From the NCBI GenBank assembly GCA_965262505.1, contig CBDHFM010000030.1:1116001-1180000 (forward strand): a stretch of 64,000 bases of DNA. The letters run 5' to 3'. Shown here piece by piece: positions 53,240 to 62,305 of the stretch; position 1 is the stretch's first letter; every line of letters starts with the position of its first letter. The DNA comes from JACPPO01 sp965262505. Lineage in GTDB: Bacteria; Acidobacteriota; Vicinamibacteria; Vicinamibacterales; UBA2999. The notes below the pieces were generated by a model. The model was given only the letters and a program-made list of their open reading frames with translations. It did no database searches and was not told the DNA's origin. A program made the translations under genes and the position numbers.

Positions 53240-55848
53240 ATGAACTTTATGCGCCGACTCAGTGTCGTGGTCCTGCTCCTGCTGCCGTCGGTTGCGCTCG
53301 CGCGGCAGGATAACGGCAGGAAGGAGGCGCACGCGATGCGTGTGCCGGCCGACTCGATCCGCCTGGACGGACGGCTGGACGAGGGGATCTGGCGCGATAT
53401 CCCTGCGCTCACCGACTTCGTGCAGAGGGAGCCGGTGGAGGGCGCACCGCCGACCGATGGGATGGAAGTCCGGTTCGCCTACGACGACAGCGCGCTCTAC
53501 GTCGGCGCGCGGATGTACTCGTCGGCGCCGATCCAGTCACCGTTGGGACGCCGCGATGACGGCGAGCAGGCCGAGCACCTGATCGTGTCGCTCGACACCT
53601 ACCTCGACCGGCGGACCTCCTCCACGTTCGGCGTCACGGCGGCCGGTGTCAGGCTCGACGCCTACTTACCGCGGGATGACGACTGGCCCAGCGACCCCGG
53701 GTTCGATCCGGTGTGGCTGGCGCGCACCGCGGTCGATGGCGCAGGATGGAGCGCGGAGCTGTGGATACCGTTCTCGCAGCTGCGCTTCACCGATCTGGAC
53801 GAGCAGGTCTGGGGGCTGAACGTGCAGCGCTGGGTGCCGTCGCGCAACGAGGCGGTCGCCTGGGCGGAGATACCGTTGACCGAAGAACGGTGGGCGTCGC
53901 TGTTCGGCGATTTGCACGGGATTGCCGGCATCAGGCCGAGCCGCCGGCTCGAGTTGCTGCCGTACGTGGCGAGTTCGTCGCAGCGGATCGGGAGTCCCGA
54001 TCTGGACGACCCGTTCTCGGGGGGCGCCAACCTTCAAGGACGTATCGGCCTGGACGCGAAGGTCGGTCTCGGCTCCAACCTGACCTTCGACGCGACCGTG
54101 AACCCCGATTTCGGACAGGTCGAGGCAGACCCGGCCGAAGTCAACCTGTCCGCGTTCGAGACGTTCTTTCCGGAGCGGCGGCCGTTCTTCATCGAAGGGA
54201 GCCAACTACTGCAGGGCAATGTGAACAACTACTTTTACTCCAGGCGGATTGGCGGACCACCTGCCGGACGCCCCGACGGCGACTTCGTGGACGCTCCCTC
54301 GGCGTCGACCATCCTGGGTGCGGCGAAGCTGACCGGCCGGCTGGCATCGGGCACATCGCTTGGCATGCTGGCCGCGGTCACCGATGAGGAGTCGGCTCGT
54401 ACCTTCAGCGAGCCGCTGCAGTTCGGACGCGTCCGTGTGGCGCCGCGCACGACCTATGCCGTGGCCCGCGTGCAGCAGGAATTCGGTCCGCCGGGCTCGA
54501 CCATGTCGTTGATGGCCACCGGCGTGCACCGTGACCTGAAGGATGGCGATCCACTGGCGTCGCTGATGGCACGCACCGCGTTCACCTTCAGCACCGACTC
54601 GACGATTCCGTTGAAGGGCGGGGAATACGACCTGCAGTGGTATGCCGGTGGCACGCGCGTGGCAGGCACCGCCGCGGCCATCGATCGTGTCCAGCGGGCG
54701 AGCGCGCGCTATCTCCAGCGGCCGGATGCCGATTACGTGACCTACGATCCCAGCCGGACATCCATGTCGGGCAGCAAGTGGGGGGCCATGATCGAGCGTC
54801 GCAGGGGCCGTCACTGGATGTGGCAGGCATGGACCGAATGGGAAAGCCCGGAGTTCGAGACGAACGACATCGGGCGCCTCAGCGGCGGAGAGGCATCCAG
54901 GCTCGGGGGTATGTCGAATACCGCGAGACGGTGCCATCGCGCTGGTCGCGGGCATACACATTTCGCCTGAACATCAGGAACGAATGGAACTACGGTGGCG
55001 TTCTGCAAGCTGGGACGCTGCAGCCGGCTTTCACCGTGACGTGGCCGAACTTCTGGGAGACGAACGTTGAGGGAACCTTCGGCAGGCGCACGCAGGACGA
55101 GCGTCTGACGCGCGGCGGGCCGTTGATGACCAGTCCAGCGAACTGGACCACGAGCGTCGGGGTCAAGAACACCGACGCCTCGAGTACGCGGGGCGAGACG
55201 TCGCTGACCTACGGCCAGAATGAGGATGGCGGCCACAGTTTCGAGCTCAGCGGCAGCCTGACGATGCAGCCCGGCCCCCAGTGGCAGCTGTCGGTCCGGC
55301 CGGCATACGAGCGGCAGCTCGACACGCAGCAGTACGTGAAGACACTCCCCGGTGGTGGGCCGGCGACGTTCGGCAGCCGATACATCTTCGCTGATGTCGA
55401 CCGCTCGACGTACTCGACGCAGGTTCGTCTGAACTACACGTTCAAGCCGGATCTGACGCTTGATTTTTACGGAGAGCCGTTCGCCGCCAGCGGCCGGTTC
55501 GACCAGGTCGGCGAGCTCGCCGCCTCGCGCACACGGCTGCGTCGTCTGTATGGCACCGACGGCACCACGCTGGCCACGCTCGCCGACGGCAGTCAGCTGG
55601 TCACGGACGGCGCGACGAGCTTCACCCTGCGTAACCGTGACTTCAACGTGGAGTCGTTCCGCAGCAACCTGGTGCTGCGCTGGGAATGGCGCGCGGGCAG
55701 CACGCTGTACCTCGTCTGGCAGCAGGATCGTTCGTTCGAGGAACCGACCTCCACGCCCGTGTCGTTCGGCGACATGTTCAGCTCGCTCGGCCGCCGCGGC
55801 GACAACTTCTTCGCGATCAAAGCCAGCTACTGGTTTTCTCCAAGCTAG
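53240..55848 (+). pseudogene. DUF5916 outer-membrane protein with CBM9-like domain, frameshifted
   Basis: An exported protein of about 869 residues if repaired. Signal peptide at 1-20 (ending VALARQ), a carbohydrate-binding family 9-like domain at about 30-210 (IRLDGRLDEGIWRDIPALTDF), then a DUF5916 beta-barrel (TVNPDFGQVEADPAEVNLSAFETFFPERRPFF) to the C-terminal YWFSPS. Near 54886-54896 the frame shifts by one: the first frame ends at 54970, while GIQARGYVEYRETVPSRW and all later barrel strands read in the next frame to 55848. Everything else is intact, so it is a very recent mutation or a sequencing error. Confidence 0.82.
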
Positions 55849-55902
55849 ACGGTTCGTTCGGAGGGTTTACACAGAGCAAGAATATACTTGACGGGGGAGA
55901 CT

Positions 55903-55936
55903 GGTTTCGGTAGACTCCAGATATTGGAGCGAAACC
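55903..55936 (+). promoter_or_regulatory. Hairpin enclosing the transposase ribosome binding site
   Basis: Outer arms GGTTTCG and CGAAACC and inner arms CTCCA and TGGAG form a nested stem. TTGGAG, the ribosome binding site eight bases before the ATG at 55938, is in the 3' strand. Such a fold would block translation on transcripts that enter from outside the element. Confidence 0.6.
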
Positions 55937-55937
55937 G

Positions 55938-56924
55938 ATGAAACCCCCGCAAACGCTGGTCGATGCTATCCGCTTCTTCAGGAACCCCAAGAACTGCCGG
56001 GAATACCTCGTGGCCCGTCGCTGGCCCGATGGGGTGATCTGCCCTGTCTGCGGCTCCAGTGAGGTCTACTACGTGTCCTCGCGGAACGGATGGGAGTGCA
56101 AGACGCGCCACCCGAAGCGGAAATTCACCCTCAAGACCGGCACGATTTTCGAGGATTCCGCGCTTGGCTTCGACAAGTGGCTTCCGGCGGTCTGGATGGT
56201 CGCCAACATGAAGAACGGGGTCAGCAGCCACGAACTGGCACGGTCCCTTGGTATCACCCAGAAGTCCGCGTGGTTCATGCTCCACCGCATTCGACTGGCC
56301 ATGCACGATGATCCCCGCGACAAGTTCACGGGCCACATCGAGGCCGATGAGACGTTCATCGGGGGACGCAGCCGCTTCATGCACGCCGACAAGCGGAAGC
56401 GCGTCTTCCGTGGTGGGCGTGGCTCCACAGGGAAGGCCATCGTGATGGGTGTCTTGGAGCGCAACAGCGAGCGGGGCCATAGCCGTGTCCGTACCAGTGT
56501 CGTGAAGGGCCGGAAGCGCCATCACGTCCTGACCGAGATCCGCCGCAGCGTGAAGATGGACGGCACGGCCACCCTCTACACCGACGCCCTGCCCTCTTAC
56601 AATCGGCCCCCGACATGGACGCCGTACCACAATTACCTGCATCAGGTCATTGACCATGCCGTGGCCTACGTTAACGGCGCGGTCCACACGAACGGGATGG
56701 AGAACTACTGGAGCCTCTTGAAACGAACGTTGAGAGGTACCTACGTCAGCGTGGAACCGTTCCACCTGTTCCGGTACGTGGACGAGCAAGCATTTCGGTT
56801 CAATCTTCGCAAGCAGCACAACGACGCCGACCGTTTCCGCGCGGTCCTCAGAAACGTCATCGGTAAACGGCTCCGGTACGACGAACTGACCGGAAAGGAG
56901 GGGCTTGAGTCTTACGCCTACTGA
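55938..56924 (+). CDS. IS1595-family transposase
   Basis: A 328-residue ISXO2-like transposase. The N-terminal zinc ribbon has CPVCGSSEVYY...C...H. The catalytic core shows HIEADETFIGGRS, LYTDALPSY and VHTNGMENYWSLLKR, with the third acidic or Asn position of this family. Complete by length. Confidence 0.9.
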   Translation: MKPPQTLVDAIRFFRNPKNCREYLVARRWPDGVICPVCGSSEVYYVSSRNGWECKTRHPKRKFTLKTGTIFEDSALGFDKWLPAVWMVANMKNGVSSHELARSLGITQKSAWFMLHRIRLAMHDDPRDKFTGHIEADETFIGGRSRFMHADKRKRVFRGGRGSTGKAIVMGVLERNSERGHSRVRTSVVKGRKRHHVLTEIRRSVKMDGTATLYTDALPSYNRPPTWTPYHNYLHQVIDHAVAYVNGAVHTNGMENYWSLLKRTLRGTYVSVEPFHLFRYVDEQAFRFNLRKQHNDADRFRAVLRNVIGKRLRYDELTGKEGLESYAY

Positions 56925-56953
56925 GCGACAAGGGCGCGGGAAGCGCCGGAAGG

Positions 56954-57115
56954 TTAAGAGGGCTTGACCTTCGGCTTCGGGCCACGCTTGCGGGGATTGA
57001 GCGCGGCCTGTTCTTTGTGTGCCTGCACCTTCGCATCCAGCGTAGACTTGGGCACCGCAAACAGTCGATCCGTGAGATCCCGAAAGGCTTGATATTCCTT
57101 CGTCGGTCGGCCCAT
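56954..57115 (-). CDS. Small basic protein beside IS1595 transposase
   Basis: A 53-residue protein starting MGRPTKEYQAFRDLTDRLFAVPKSTLD and ending in a Lys/Pro-rich tail (NPRKRGPKPKVKPS). Proteins of this appearance are often seen next to IS1595 transposases. Function unknown; a DNA-binding or regulatory role is a guess. It is convergent with the transposase and its start lies ten bases from the divergent membrane-protein gene. Confidence 0.6.
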   Translation of the reverse strand: MGRPTKEYQAFRDLTDRLFAVPKSTLDAKVQAHKEQAALNPRKRGPKPKVKPS

Positions 57116-57861
57116 AGTGCCCCCATGATAGCGCGAGTCCTCGCGGCGGCGGTTCTCGCATCGGCTGTGCTCGCGGCCCAACAGTCACAGCCAGCCCCAC
57201 AAGTCGATAGCGCCGACCAAGATGAACAAGGCCAAGGCACACAGCCCGAACCCACACCCGATCCGCGCGGCACCGACGAATCGCCGCTTGTCGTCGAAGT
57301 ACTCCCAACCCCGCAGACTCCAGACGAAGCCGCACAGATACAGGCTGATCGCCAAAATGAGGCGATTGGTCGTAACGTCACGATTTGGATTGGTGTCGGC
57401 ACGGTCCTGATTCTGTTCTGTCAGCTCATCGTTTACGGTATTCAAGCGAGACGGCTGCGACAGACCATTTCTGAAATGGACGAGATCGCCGGGAGACAAA
57501 CCACCGATATGCAGTTGTCCATCGCTGAGGCCACTCGCGCCGCTACTGCGATGGAGGTAATCTCCGTGGCGATGACGAACAGCGTGGAAAATGTCAGGGA
57601 CAGCGTTGCCATCAGTCGAGAAATTGCCGACCGACAAGAACTCGTCACCGAACTTCAAAGCCGCGCTTATCTGTCCGTCGGCCTGGATATCGTTCATGAG
57701 CAATTGGACACTGTCGGCCTGAGATTCCAGCCGCAGGTCGTGATTACCAATAAGGGCAACACGCCTGCGTACCGAGCGCGTTGTACTTGTGCGACAGAGG
57801 TCTATGCCGCGCACCTTCCAGTAGGCTTCACGTTCCCAGTGATACCGGTTGCTGATACACC

Positions 57862-58889
57862 TAAAGCGCTTTTCATGACCGTGTGGCGGCCGCGTACCCG
57901 CAGTGCCGAACATAGTTGCGGCATTCGTCAGGGCTGAAGTGCGCCAAGCACTCGCCGAGGAACGGCCAGAGCGTCTCGGTGCTGCGACAGCGAGCGGTGC
58001 GAACGAGGGCCTTGAGCTTCGCGAAGCAGAGCTCGATGGGATTGAGGTCCGGGCTGTAGGGTGGCAAGTACCAGAGGGTGGCCCCGGCGGCCTGGATGGC
58101 GCGTTGGATGCCGGCGACCTTGTGGGCCCCGAGATTGTCGGCAATGACGATGTCGCCGGGCTGCAGGGTCGGCACCAGGATCTGTTCGATGTAGGCGCGG
58201 AAGCTCTCGCCATCGATCGCGCCGTCGAAGACCCCCGGTGCGGTCAGCCCCGTGACCCGCAACGCGGCGAGAAACGTGCTGGTCTGCCAGCGCCCGCAGG
58301 GGGCGTGGTCGTGGACGCGCGCGCCGCGCGGTGCCCGGCCGTACCGCCGAAGCAGATTGGTGGTGCTGCCGGTTTCGTCCAGAAACACGAGGTGGGCGAC
58401 ATCCCAGGTCGGCGCCGCCGCGTGCCACGCGACCCGCGCGGCCGCGACGTCAGGCCGATCGTGTTCGGACGGGCGGACCGTGTTTTTTAACGGTCAGGCC
58501 GAGGGCCCGCACGGCGCGCCAGACCGTCGGCACACTCGCGGGCGTGGCGAGGGCGTCCTTCAGCTCAGCCAGCGTGCGATCCGGTTGCGCCGCAATCAGC
58601 GCGGCCAAGGTGTGTAGGTGCGGCTCAAGCATGCAGCGCCGTCCATGTCGCTGGACGCGAGGCGCCACCTCGCCCGTGTCGCGCCGCCGCTGTTTCAGTA
58701 GCCGCACCCACGACCCGCTCACGCGGTACTTCGCCGCCACCTCGGCCGCCTTCATCCCGGCATCGCTGTCGAGGAGCGCCCGCTCTCGCAGATCCATCGA
58801 ATAGGCACGCATCGGGCCTCCTGCATCGGTGCGCGCAGAAGTACCACGACCGCCCAAGGTAGTACAAGGCCTATTTGAAAAGCGCTTTA
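57862..58889. mobile_element. IS630-family element, second type
   Basis: Perfect 15-base inverted ends CTAAAGCGCTTTTCA (57861-57875) and TGAAAAGCGCTTTAG (58876-58890), each starting at a TA that represents the duplicated target. It interrupts the membrane-protein gene. It is unrelated in ends and transposase subtype to the element at 28437-29906. Confidence 0.92.
57873..58812 (-). CDS. IS630-family transposase made by programmed frameshift
   Basis: Two overlapping frames. The first (58812 to 58450) gives the HTH part MRAYSMDLRERALL...VAAKYRVSGSWVRLL. Near its end TTAAAAAACA (58481-58490) offers a slippery A-AAA-AAC site. The second frame continues with HDRPDVAAARVAWH and the catalytic core: Asp in LVFLDETGSTTN, Asp in IVIADNLGAHK, Glu in SPDLNPIELCFAK. 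Its stop lies in the left inverted repeat. Likely functional through -1 frameshifting. Confidence 0.85.
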
Positions 58890-59078
58890 GTTCTGAAATC
58901 GGGCCTCAACTGTCGAAAACCGTATACGCAATTGCGCCGAGACTCTACGCGGCTCAGGATTTGCCGAACATACTTATCGGCGTACAACTCCGTTTGTATA
59001 TTTGGGGCACAGTCCTTTACGAGGATGCTTTTCATCAAGACCGGTATGTTCGATTCGCGCTCGCCATCTTTAAGAGCC

Positions 59079-59820
59079 TGTAAGGAAATAACTGCTTGTA
59101 CTGTTGATCGGCGAGTAGTACGCTGCGCCCGTGGAGGTGGCCACCCTGCGGGCAAAGCATGCAGCGCTGGCGCCCGTGCTCACGGAGCGATCGCGCCGGG
59201 TGTGGGCGGCGACTGAGGCCCAGGCGATCGGTTATGGCGGCACGGCGCTGGTCGCCCGAGCCACGGGTATCGCGACATCGACCATCCAGCGCGGTTTGCG
59301 TGAATTGACGGCGGACGAGCCGCTCGCGGGCGGCCGGACGCGAAGGGCGGGCGGCGGCCGCAAGCGCGCGATCGATCTCGACGCGACGCTGCTGCGCGAT
59401 TTGGATGCGTTGGTTGAGCCGACCGCCCCCGGCGATCCCGACTCGCCGCTGCGGTGGACGTGCCAGAGCGCACGGACGTTGGCGGTGGCGCTCGACGGTC
59501 TGGGCCACCGCGTCAGCCACACGGTGGTCGCCGAGTTGTTGCACGGACTGGGCTACAGCCTGCAGGGCAACGCCAAGACTCGTGAGGGCCGCCAGCATGT
59601 CGATCGGGACGCGCAGTTTCGGTACATCGCCCGGCGCGTGCGACGCGCGCAACGGCAACAGCAGCCGACGATTTCGGTGGACACCAAGAAGAAGGATCTG
59701 GTCGGCGCGTTCAAGAACGCGGGCCGCACCTGGCGCCCGGCGAAGACGCCGCAGCGGGTACAGGTCCACGACTTCGTGATCCCGGCCACCGCCACCACGG
59801 GCGGGAAGGCCATTCCGTAG
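59079..59820 (+). mobile_element. ISAzo13-family element, 5' part only
   Basis: The left tip is probably near 59079 (TGTAAGGAAATAACTG), at the stop codon of the split membrane-protein gene. The element is cut at about 59818-59820 by the second IS1595 element; its other half is expected beyond the right edge of the window. Confidence 0.6.
59131..59820 (+). pseudogene. ISAzo13-family transposase, C-terminally truncated
   Basis: 229 residues of a DDE transposase beginning with GTG. The HTH region (ATGIATSTIQRGLREL) and the first catalytic part (QQPTISVDTKKKDLVGAFKNAGRTWRP, VQVHDF) are typical of ISAzo13. It stops at GGKAIP, where family members continue with YG; the TAG stop is formed at the junction with the IS1595 end. 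More than half the catalytic core is missing here. Confidence 0.82.
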
Positions 59821-59833
59821 GGGATTATATCTG

Positions 59834-59868
59834 AAAGTGGCGAAAAGCGTTGACCGCTACGCCACTTT
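59834..59868 (+). promoter_or_regulatory. Inverted repeat before second IS1595 transposase
   Basis: AAAGTGGCG (59834-59842) and CGCCACTTT (59860-59868) form a nine-base-pair stem directly before GAGG and the ATG at 59885. The position recalls the hairpin of the first IS1595 copy, with unrelated sequence. Confidence 0.5.
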
Positions 59869-60292
59869 GAGGTAAGATGCACTCATGGCTAAGGCACCTG
59901 GCAAGGCGTACCGCAAAGGCATCACCCTCAAGCAGATCATGCGGATGTTCCCCGACAACGAAACAGCCGAGCGCTGGTTTGTCGAGCAACGCTGGCACGG
60001 CGTCATCGCCTGCCCCTCCTGCGGGTCCGTGAACGTTCAGACGGGGTGCAAGCACAAGACCATGCCCTACCGCTGCCGTGAAAAGGAATGCAAGCAGAAG
60101 TTCAGCGTGAAGACGGGCACCGTGATGGAGTGCGCAAAGGTCGGTTATCAGGATTGGCTGCTCGCGGCCTTCCTGCTCATGACCAGCCTCAAGAGCGTAT
60201 CGAGCATGAAGCTCCACCGCGATTGACCTGCCTGCCATTTTTCGGACCAGCTGACGCTTGAGAGAATGGCGCCCTCGGAAAGTGAGGGAGCC

Positions 60293-60556
60293 ATGAAGAA
60301 GACCCGATTCACCGAAGAACAGATGGTCACGATCCTCCGGGAGGCCGACACGAAACCGGTCCCGGACGTGGCGAAGAAGCACGGTGTCAGCGGCCAGACG
60401 ATCTACAGCTGGCGGAAGCACTTTGGCAGCTTGGAACCGTCCGACGTCAAGCGCTTGCGCCAGCTCGAGCAGGAGAACGGCCGCCTGAAGAAGATGGTGG
60501 CGGACCGGGACCTGGAGATCGACGTCCTCAAGGAGATCACGCGAAAAAAATGGTAG
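60293..60556 (+). CDS. IS3 OrfA
   Basis: An 87-residue HTH and leucine-zipper protein (MKKTRFTEEQMVTILREAD, VAKKHGVSGQTIYSWRKHFG, then a heptad segment LRQLEQENGRLKKMVADRDLEID). ATG 60293 follows GGGAG. Near its end the run of seven A bases (60544-60550) is the slippery site for fusion to OrfB. Confidence 0.88.
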   Translation: MKKTRFTEEQMVTILREADTKPVPDVAKKHGVSGQTIYSWRKHFGSLEPSDVKRLRQLEQENGRLKKMVADRDLEIDVLKEITRKKW

Positions 60557-61473
60557 GCGCACGCGTGCGCCGGCAGCAGGTCGCGTATACCCGATCACGC
60601 GGTCTGTCCGACCGCCGCGCGTGCGCCGTACTCTCGGTGGCGCGGTCGACCTTGGGCTATCAGTCGCGGCTGGCGGTGCGGGATGCCCCCGCTCTGACCG
60701 CGATGCGCCGCTTGGCGGCCCAGTATCCCCGCTATGGGTATCGCCGGATCCGGATCTTCCTGAGACGAGAGGGGCACGTGATGAGCCCCGATCGCACGCA
60801 TCGGCTCTGGCGCCAGGCGGGGTTGCAGGTCCCGCGGCGGCGCCCCCGGCGCCGGGTGGCCACGGGACGGCCCCGGCCGCTGCCGCCGACCGCCCGGAAC
60901 CACGTGTGGGCGTACGACTTCGTGTTCGACACCTGTGCGAATCGGCAGACGCTCAAATGCCTGACGATCGTCGACGAGTGGACCCGCGAATGTCTGGCGA
61001 TTGACGTGGCCGGCGGCATCCGCTCTGGGCGCGTGATCGAGGTGCTCGCCCAGCTGGTCAGCGTGCACGGCGCCCCGCGGCACCTGCGGTCGGACAACGG
61101 ACCGGAGTTCGTGGCCACCGCCATCTTGCGCTGGCTCGGTGACGCGGGCATTGACACGGCGCTGATCGACCCGGGGAAGCCGTGGCAGAATGCCACCGAC
61201 GAATCGTTCAACGGGAAGTTCCGCGACGAGTTCCTGAGCCTCCAGTGGTTTCGGAACCGCATGGACGCGAAGGTCGGGATCGAGCAGTGGCGACAGCACT
61301 ACAACGAGGTGCGGCCGCACTCAAGCCTTGGCTATCTGACGCCAGCCGAGTTCAAGGCGCAGCTCAGGGCTGGCTCGGATGACGGAGGGCGCTCGTCGGC
61401 AATGCCGGCTCGCGCTGACCAGGAAGAACACGGAGACGCACGACGAACTTCAACTGGCGCTGTTCTCCAGTAA
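60550..61473 (+). CDS. IS3 OrfB, DDE integrase domain
   Basis: A 307-residue catalytic part, probably made as an OrfAB fusion by -1 frameshifting at the A-run. It has the HTH_21 segment (YPRYGYRRIRIFLRREG) and the core with Asp in HVWAYDFVFD, Asp in HLRSDNGPEF and Glu in NATDESFNGKFRDEFLS. Intact. Confidence 0.9.
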   Translation: MVGARVRRQQVAYTRSRGLSDRRACAVLSVARSTLGYQSRLAVRDAPALTAMRRLAAQYPRYGYRRIRIFLRREGHVMSPDRTHRLWRQAGLQVPRRRPRRRVATGRPRPLPPTARNHVWAYDFVFDTCANRQTLKCLTIVDEWTRECLAIDVAGGIRSGRVIEVLAQLVSVHGAPRHLRSDNGPEFVATAILRWLGDAGIDTALIDPGKPWQNATDESFNGKFRDEFLSLQWFRNRMDAKVGIEQWRQHYNEVRPHSSLGYLTPAEFKAQLRAGSDDGGRSSAMPARADQEEHGDARRTSTGAVLQ

Positions 61474-62305
61474 TCACTGGTCCGAAGAAAGCCGGCAGGT
61501 CACGATCTCGGTCTAACACAGAAAACCGCGTGGTTCCTTGCGCAGCGGCTCAGGGGTGCCCTCTCGCAGAACGGGAAGCTGTTTGCCGGTCCGGTTGAAG
61601 TTGACGAAACCTACTTCGGCGGTCGCCGCCGGAACATGAGCAACACCAAGCGGAAGGAGCTGGCGGATACCGGGCGCGGGCCAGTCGGTAAAACGGCGGT
61701 GGTTGGTGTCAAGGACCGCGCCACGAAGCAGGTCGCCGCTAAAGTCGTTACGGCCACGGACGCGGCCACGTTGCAAGGGTTCGTTGGAGAGCATGCGTCA
61801 CCGGGCGCGACGGTCTATACGGACGACCACGGTGGCTACGAGGGGATGCCGTTCACGCACGGCACGGTCAAACACTCACTCTCCGAGTACGTCAAGGGCG
61901 ACATTCACACCAACGGGATCGAGTCACTGTGGAGCATGTTGAAGCGCGCCCACAAGGGCACGTTCCACAAGCTCAGCCCAAAGCACTTGGACCGCTACGT
62001 CCAGGAGTTCGCCAGCCGCCAGAACCTCCGCGAAGAAGACACCATCGCGCAACTGGCCGCGCTTAGCGGCGGGATGGACGGGAAGCAGCTTCGCTACCGG
62101 ACGCTAATTGCGGACAACGGCCTCGCCTCTGGGGCGCGGGCATGAAACCATCAGAGGCGGTACCGTTCAATCTTCGCTACAAGGGTCCAGACGTAGACGA
62201 CGGGTCGATGTCTATTGAGGACATCGTGCCTGTCCTGGAGGGTATCGCCAGCGCATACGGAAGGATCGAGGCTGAGACAAATACTGGGGTCCAACACCGG
62301 CTCCG

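Larger units (their letters stand above)
55859..56935. mobile_element. IS1595-family element, first copy, right end not found
   Basis: The transposase at 55938-56924 marks the element. Its left end is near 55859 (GGAGGGTTTACACAGAGCAAG), just after the DUF5916 stop. No inverted copy of that end was found downstream, so the right end is lost or lies beyond the accessory genes at 56954-59083. The end given here is only the transposase end. Confidence 0.6.
57125..59083 (+). pseudogene. Membrane protein with coiled coil, split by IS630
   Basis: Joining 57125-57863 with 58890-59083, removing the IS630 element and one TA, gives an uninterrupted 310-residue frame; the junction reads VADTP-SSEIGPQ. 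The protein has a signal peptide (MIARVLAAAVLASAVLAAQ), a Pro/Asp-rich segment, one membrane helix (VTIWIGVGTVLILFCQLIVYGI, about 85-106), a helical coiled-coil-like part and a beta-rich domain (QVVITNKGNTPAYRARC). The stop lies at the edge of the ISAzo13 element, so the original C-terminus may be lost too. Unknown function; possibly IS1595 cargo. Confidence 0.75.
60224..61502. mobile_element. IS3-family element with CGAT target duplication
   Basis: Ends TGACCTGCC(T/G)GC... and its inverted copy at 61477-61502. CGAT occurs at 60220-60223 and 61503-61506, a 4-base duplication. Inserted in the IS1595 transposase gene. It carries orfA and orfB with a frameshift window. Confidence 0.93.
59885..62145 (+). 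pseudogene. IS1595-family transposase split by IS3
   Basis: Joining 59885-60223 with 61507-62145 gives one 325-residue frame reading SMKLHRD-LGLTQKTAWFLAQRL across the junction, with the CGAT duplication counted once. It has a zinc ribbon (CPSCGSVNVQ...CREKEC), Asp in PVEVDETYFGGRRRN, Asp in VYTDDHGGYEG and IHTNGIESLWSMLKRAHKG. Without the IS3 insertion it would be complete. About half the residues differ from the first IS1595 copy. Confidence 0.9.

Noticed and set aside
57017..57124. Longer N-terminus for the split membrane protein
   Set aside because: The upstream extension overlaps the small minus-strand gene, and a clear signal peptide starts at ATG 57125.
59131..59820. Complete ISAzo13 transposase
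   Set aside because: The frame ends at the IS1595 border before the remaining catalytic residues, so it is treated as truncated.
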